Assembly (NCBI GenBank): GCA_036268995.1
Contig: DATATB010000062.1
Coordinates: 1 to 64,000, forward strand
DNA length: 64,000 nucleotides
From: DATATB01 sp036268995
GTDB taxonomy: Bacteria > Planctomycetota > Planctomycetia > Pirellulales > PNKZ01
Reading direction: 5' to 3'
Shown here: positions 60,507 through 64,000 of the stretch, piece after piece
Numbering within the stretch: position 1 is the first letter of the stretch
Layout of the letters: each line of letters opens with the position of its first letter
Position numbers and translations under genes: made by a program
Notes under the pieces: generated by a model
Told to the model about the DNA's origin: nothing
Databases searched by the model: none
Seen by the model: the letters and a program-made list of their open reading frames with translations, nothing else

Positions 60507-62576
60507 ATGACCAACACCTTGAGCTTCATCCCTCGCGCGTTTCTGATCTTGGCCCTGGCCGGCGGATGGCTGGCGTCGCCGGCGCCGGCTACTGAACCAG
60601 CCAGCCGGCCGAATTTCCTCTTCGTCTATACCGACGATCAACGCTGGGATGCGATGGGCGTGGTGCAGCGCGAGCAAGGCGAGCGGGCCCGGTTCCCTTG
60701 GTTAACGACGCCGAACATGGATCGCCTGGCGCAGGGGGGCACGCGCTTCCGCAATGCCTTCGTCACCCTGTCGCTGTGCGCGCCGAGCCGCGCGGCATTT
60801 CTCACGGGCGGCTATAACCACCTCAACGGCGTGGCCAACAATCACACGCCGTTTCCCACCGACAATGTCACGTATGCCAGCCTGCTGCACGCCGCCGGCT
60901 ACACGACTGGCTACGTCGGCAAGTGGCACATGGACAAGCAGACCGAGCGGCCGGGCTTCGACTACTCCGCCAGCTTCGTCGCCCAGGGGCGCTACTTCGA
61001 TTGCCCGATGCTCGTCAACGGCCACGAAACGCCGAGCACCGGCTGGGTCGACGACGTGTCGACCGACTACGCCTTGGACTTTCTCAAGAAAAACCGTTCG
61101 CGGCCGTTCGCACTGGTGGTCGGCTTCAAGTCGACGCACGGACCGTTCGATCCGCCCGAGCGTGCTAAAGATCGCTTCGCTGGAGATGAGGCTCGGCCGG
61201 TCCCCAATCTCGACGTGCCGGCTATCTACCAGGGCGGCGTCAAGCTCGCGCCGAAGCAGGCGGCCAAGCAAGCAGTTAAGAATTCAGCCCTGACAAAACG
61301 CGGCACCAATCTCGGCTACTTCCGCTGCATCTCGGCCGCCGACGACAACCTGGGCCGGCTGCTCGACGGTCTCGATCAGCTCGATCTTGCCAAAAACACG
61401 GTTGTCATCTTCACCAGTGACAACGGCTATTACCTCGGCGAGCACGGACTGGGCGACAAACGCACCGCCTACGACGAGTCGATGCGGATTCCGATGCTGA
61501 TTCGCTGGCCGGGGCACTTGCCCGAGGGGCAAACACAAGACGCAATGGTGCTCAACGTCGACATTGCTCCCACGCTGCTCGATCTGGCCGGGCTGACTCC
61601 GCCGCCGACGATGCAGGGCCGCAGTTGGCGGCCGCTGTTGGCCGGTCAGAGTTCCGATTGGCGGCATGCGTTCTTTTACGAATACTTTCGCGAAGGGAGA
61701 TTCGGCGCGCCGACCGTGTTTGCCGTGCGGACCGACGTTGCGAAGCTCGTCAAGTATCCCGGCCATCCCGAATGGACCGAGATGTTCGACCTGGCCATGG
61801 ATCCTTACGAGACCAAGAACCTGTTCGACGATCCGTCGGCGGCCGCGCTGCGAGCCAAGTTGGAAGCCGAATATGCGCGGCAGCAGCAGGCGGTCGGCTT
61901 TGTTACGCCGGCTTATGCAGATGAGTTGGCAAAGCCCGAGGTGCTTGCCAAGCCGCTGGACGCATGGGTGCTCGAATATCGCTTTGATAAGGACGAAGGC
62001 GACAAGGTCGTCGATGCTTCTGGCCGCGGCAACGACGGCCGTGCGATCGACGCCCCGCTCGACGCAATTGGCGACATCAAGGGGCGTCGCTTTTCGGGCC
62101 ATTCGGCGATCGACGTGCGCAAGAGCCCGAGCCTGAATCCGGCGGTGCAGAATTGGACGCTCGAAGTGACCTTCGTGGCCGACTCGCCCGATGGCATTCT
62201 CGTGGCACAGGGCGGCCAGAGTTTTGGATATTGCCTGGCGCTGCAAGGCGGCCGGCCCGTGCTGGTCGTCAACGGCAGCGGCCAGTCGACGCGGATCGCG
62301 GCCAAGGCCAAAGTCGGCACGGCTCACACCGGTCGTACCGGCCGCACCACCGTGCGGGCTGGCATCTCGTCGGAGCAAGCCTGGTTGATGGTCGATGGCC
62401 AGCGCGTCGCCGAGGCCCCGCTGCGGGCCGCGCTTTCCGAGCAGCCCAACGACGGCCTGCAAATTGGCGACGACCTTCGCAGCCACGTGATCAGCACCGA
62501 CCGGCCGCCCGGCTTCACTGGCCTGATCGAGTCCGTGCGACTCTACAGCGGCATGGCTCCGGCGACTGTGGAATGA
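60507..62576 (+). CDS. Type I sulfatase with C-terminal LamG-type domain
   Basis: The protein has 689 residues with a signal peptide (AFLILALAGGWLASPAPA). The sulfatase domain has YTDDQRWD for metal binding and the formylglycine motif CAPSR with Cys91, so it needs an FGE for activation. Further markers are KWHMDKQTERPGFDY, TSDNGYYLGEHGLGDKRTAYDES and FDLAMDPYETKNLFDDP. From about residue 480 a LamG/concanavalin-like domain follows (EYRFDKDEGDKVVDASGRG), probably for glycan binding. It removes sulfate from sulfated polysaccharides outside the cytoplasm. Its stop region supplies the ribosome site (GAGG) of the next small gene. Confidence 0.94.
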   Translation: MTNTLSFIPRAFLILALAGGWLASPAPATEPASRPNFLFVYTDDQRWDAMGVVQREQGERARFPWLTTPNMDRLAQGGTRFRNAFVTLSLCAPSRAAFLTGGYNHLNGVANNHTPFPTDNVTYASLLHAAGYTTGYVGKWHMDKQTERPGFDYSASFVAQGRYFDCPMLVNGHETPSTGWVDDVSTDYALDFLKKNRSRPFALVVGFKSTHGPFDPPERAKDRFAGDEARPVPNLDVPAIYQGGVKLAPKQAAKQAVKNSALTKRGTNLGYFRCISAADDNLGRLLDGLDQLDLAKNTVVIFTSDNGYYLGEHGLGDKRTAYDESMRIPMLIRWPGHLPEGQTQDAMVLNVDIAPTLLDLAGLTPPPTMQGRSWRPLLAGQSSDWRHAFFYEYFREGRFGAPTVFAVRTDVAKLVKYPGHPEWTEMFDLAMDPYETKNLFDDPSAAALRAKLEAEYARQQQAVGFVTPAYADELAKPEVLAKPLDAWVLEYRFDKDEGDKVVDASGRGNDGRAIDAPLDAIGDIKGRRFSGHSAIDVRKSPSLNPAVQNWTLEVTFVADSPDGILVAQGGQSFGYCLALQGGRPVLVVNGSGQSTRIAAKAKVGTAHTGRTGRTTVRAGISSEQAWLMVDGQRVAEAPLRAALSEQPNDGLQIGDDLRSHVISTDRPPGFTGLIESVRLYSGMAPATVE

Positions 62577-62585
62577 GGCCATAGG

Positions 62586-62873
62586 ATGAATGATCCACAC
62601 GCCAGCGAGCATTTGAAGCCCGCTGATATTCCGGTCTTCAGTTGTGTCGTTTACGTCTCTCGGGCCGAGGGCGGCGTGCGGGCGCGCGTGGCGAACTTGC
62701 CGGATCTCACATGCACGGCGGCCAGCGAGCGCGAGGCGCTGGCGAAGGTCGTCGCGGAGTTCAAGCAGCGCGTGGGCGAGATGCTGCGCAGCGGGACGCC
62801 GATTCCCTGGGTCGAGTCCCCGGCCGCGGCCGAAGCCGGCGAGCAGCGACGATTGCTGGCAGTACACCTGTAA
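62586..62873 (+). CDS. HicB-like small protein
   Basis: The protein has 95 residues. The centre (VVYVSRAEGGVRARVANLPDL, then ASEREALAKVVAEFKQRVGEML) has the partial RNase-H-like strand-helix pattern of HicB antitoxins, but there is no DNA-binding tail and no hicA gene beside it. It is coupled to the sulfatase gene (nine-base gap). A role as a stand-alone HicB-like protein is more likely than a toxin-antitoxin pair. Confidence 0.65.
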   Translation: MNDPHASEHLKPADIPVFSCVVYVSRAEGGVRARVANLPDLTCTAASEREALAKVVAEFKQRVGEMLRSGTPIPWVESPAAAEAGEQRRLLAVHL

Positions 62874-62987
62874 TCCCGCTCGGGATTCCTTAATCAGTAG
62901 AGATTGCCGGCGAGTCGAAGTACCATGTTGCACGGAGTACAATCGTCGCTGAGAAGAGTTTTGCGTTTTCTAAGCAAAGGAACGAGC

Positions 62988-63566
62988 ATGTATCGTGTCA
63001 TTCGGCAGTTGAGCGTGGCTGGATTGTTGTTGGCCCTGGCGACCACGGCGCGTGCCGCCGACAGTTTCAAGGTCGATCCGGTGCATTCGTCCGTGTCGTT
63101 CATGATCTCGCACGCGGGCATCAGCTACATCCACGGACGGTTTAACGACTTCTCGGGCACGTTCGTCATCGACAAGGACGATCCGAGCAAATCGTCGTTC
63201 ACGTTCTCGGTCAAGGTCGACAGCGTGGACACCAACAACCCGAAGCGGGACGAGCACCTGCGTGCTTACGATTATTTCGACGCGAAGCAATTCCCGACGA
63301 TGTCCTTTAAGAGCACGTCGGTCAAGCCGGTCGAGGGCGGCTACCAGGTCGCCGGCGACTTTACGCTGCACGGCGTCACGAAGCCCATCACGCTGAACCT
63401 CGAAGGAAGCTCCAAGACCGTCGAGTTCCCAAAAGGAACCCCGCGCGTCGGATTCGTGACTTCGCCCGTCATCAAGCGGAGCGAGTTTGGCATGACGGCC
63501 GGTCTGCCGTCCGTCGGCGACGACGTGCACATCACGATCGGCGTCGAAGCGGCCAAGGAAAAGTAG
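62988..63566 (+). CDS. YceI-family periplasmic lipid-binding-like protein
   Basis: The protein has 192 residues with a signal peptide (LSVAGLLLALATTARAA). The mature protein is the YceI lipocalin-like barrel: FKVDPVHSSVSFMISHAG, HGRFNDFSGTFVID, KRDEHLRAYDYFDAKQFPTM and GDFTLHGVTKPITLNL. Family members bind isoprenoids or other amphipathic molecules, and some respond to stress. AAAGGAACGAGC before the ATG at 62988 sets the start. A TACAAT hexamer near 62937 may be its -10. Confidence 0.95.
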   Translation: MYRVIRQLSVAGLLLALATTARAADSFKVDPVHSSVSFMISHAGISYIHGRFNDFSGTFVIDKDDPSKSSFTFSVKVDSVDTNNPKRDEHLRAYDYFDAKQFPTMSFKSTSVKPVEGGYQVAGDFTLHGVTKPITLNLEGSSKTVEFPKGTPRVGFVTSPVIKRSEFGMTAGLPSVGDDVHITIGVEAAKEK

Positions 63567-63577
63567 AACGCGTGGGC

Positions 63578-63660
63578 CGGGTGCCATGCCCACGCTTCGT
63601 GGGCATGTGGATCACAGGGGCGCCCGAACGCATGCCCCCGCGGCGTGGGCATGGCACCCG
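63578..63660. repeat. 18-base perfect inverted repeat after the YceI gene
   Basis: CGGGTGCCATGCCCACGC (63578-63595) and GCGTGGGCATGGCACCCG (63643-63660) pair perfectly around a 47-base loop, which contains a further GCATG palindrome. It starts twelve bases after the YceI stop and may end that transcript. Confidence 0.85.
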
Positions 63661-63693
63661 GCTAACGACTTTCGGCCCCTCTGGGGCGAAGAA
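63661..63693. repeat. Half copy of the structured intergenic repeat
   Basis: The bases GCTAACGACTTTCGGCCCCT, then CTGGGGCGAAGAA, match the right ends of copies A and B. Here the end is joined to a different palindrome (63578-63660) and not to the usual internal hairpins. Confidence 0.7.
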
Positions 63694-63720
63694 ACCCACG
63701 GGCCCGTTCTTTCACATCGC

Positions 63721-64000
63721 ATGACGCTAAAGCAAGAAAAACTGGAAACCGCCGTCTCGCATCTGCGGCGGGACAAAGTTCTGCGGCGCGTGATCGACGC
63801 GGTCGGGCCGTTCCGGTTGCGGTTGGAACGCGACAGGTTCCGGATGTTGGCCCGGTCGATTATTTCGCAGCAGATTTCGACGGCGGCCGCGCGTTCGATC
63901 CGCGGTCGGCTCGAAGCCCTTACGGCACCGGCCGGGATCACGCCGGCGAGTATTGTCAGCCTGGATGAAACGCAACTGCGGTCGGTGGGCCTGTCCGCGC
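63721..64000 (+). CDS. DNA-3-methyladenine glycosylase II-like protein, 3' end outside window
   Basis: The frame is open from the ATG to the window edge (93 residues). FRMLARSIISQQISTAAARSIRGRLEAL followed by SIVSLDETQLRSVGLS is the start of the HhH-GPD fold of AlkA/MagIII-type glycosylases, which excise alkylated bases. The catalytic Asp and the helix-hairpin-helix lie beyond the window. No clear ribosome site precedes the ATG, and the repeat half-copy ends 27 bases before it. Confidence 0.85.
   Translation, partial: MTLKQEKLETAVSHLRRDKVLRRVIDAVGPFRLRLERDRFRMLARSIISQQISTAAARSIRGRLEALTAPAGITPASIVSLDETQLRSVGLSA

Noticed and set aside
62586..62873. HicAB toxin-antitoxin module
   Set aside because: The protein is only HicB-like, has no DNA-binding domain, and no HicA frame lies on either side.
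1..64000. tRNA, rRNA, transposase, integrase or attachment sites
   Set aside because: All gaps over about 150 bases were read by eye and none shows a cloverleaf, rRNA core motif, or a frame with transposase or integrase motifs. A covariance-model scan could still find small structured RNAs that I missed.

Overview
The window is chromosomal DNA of a high-GC planctomycete, most likely of the Pirellulales type. The evidence is the gene repertoire: three pairs of planctomycete cytochrome-like DUF1549/DUF1553 proteins with Tat-exported DUF1501 partners, a Ser/Thr kinase fused to a SUMF1 domain, a type I sulfatase with a LamG tail, Tat-dependent Gfo/Idh/MocA oxidoreductases and a sialate O-acetylesterase. 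No phage, transposase, CRISPR array, tRNA or rRNA gene was recognised. TGA is used normally as a stop.

Layout. 1-1625 (minus): the start of a leucine-rich-repeat membrane protein and an outer-membrane beta-barrel. 1930-11290 (plus): a tightly packed chemosensory operon cheW-cheR(TPR)-cheW-MCP-cheA(REC)-cheB-(REC-REC-histidine kinase). Its parts list matches the Pseudomonas Wsp system, but the last gene is a histidine kinase and not a diguanylate cyclase. 11484-36956: three DUF1549/DUF1553 + DUF1501 units, with a zinc metallopeptidase, a sialate O-acetylesterase, a Gfo/Idh oxidoreductase followed by two HEAT-repeat proteins, a C45 acyltransferase-like enzyme and a PfkB sugar kinase between them. 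37127-43273 (minus): an FAD oxidoreductase-sialidase fusion and a kinase-SUMF1 fusion. 43578-47412 (plus): an SGNH-like secreted protein and a PDZ/double-thioredoxin protein.

47442-59001 is a potassium island. Plus-strand genes are a 27-residue membrane peptide, kdpF, kdpA, kdpB, kdpC, a short KdpD (P-loop sensor and USP domains only) and a separate HAMP-PAS histidine kinase. A sigma-54 NtrC-type response regulator faces the kinase. There is no KdpE. Divergent from kdp is a PII-family gene lacking the uridylylation tyrosine, followed by two very small membrane-protein genes. The shared intergenic region holds a strong palindrome and a candidate -24/-12 promoter, which fits control by the NtrC-type regulator. 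Between the kinase and regulator lies a zinc-ribbon ORF ending in a broken copy of the regulator's Fis-type tail.

59046-64000: a second Gfo/Idh oxidoreductase (minus), then sulfatase, a HicB-like small protein, YceI, and the start of an AlkA-type DNA glycosylase. Several intergenic gaps carry structured repeats: a ~190-bp element with inverted ends (two copies and a half copy), and tandem heptanucleotides of one consensus at three sites.
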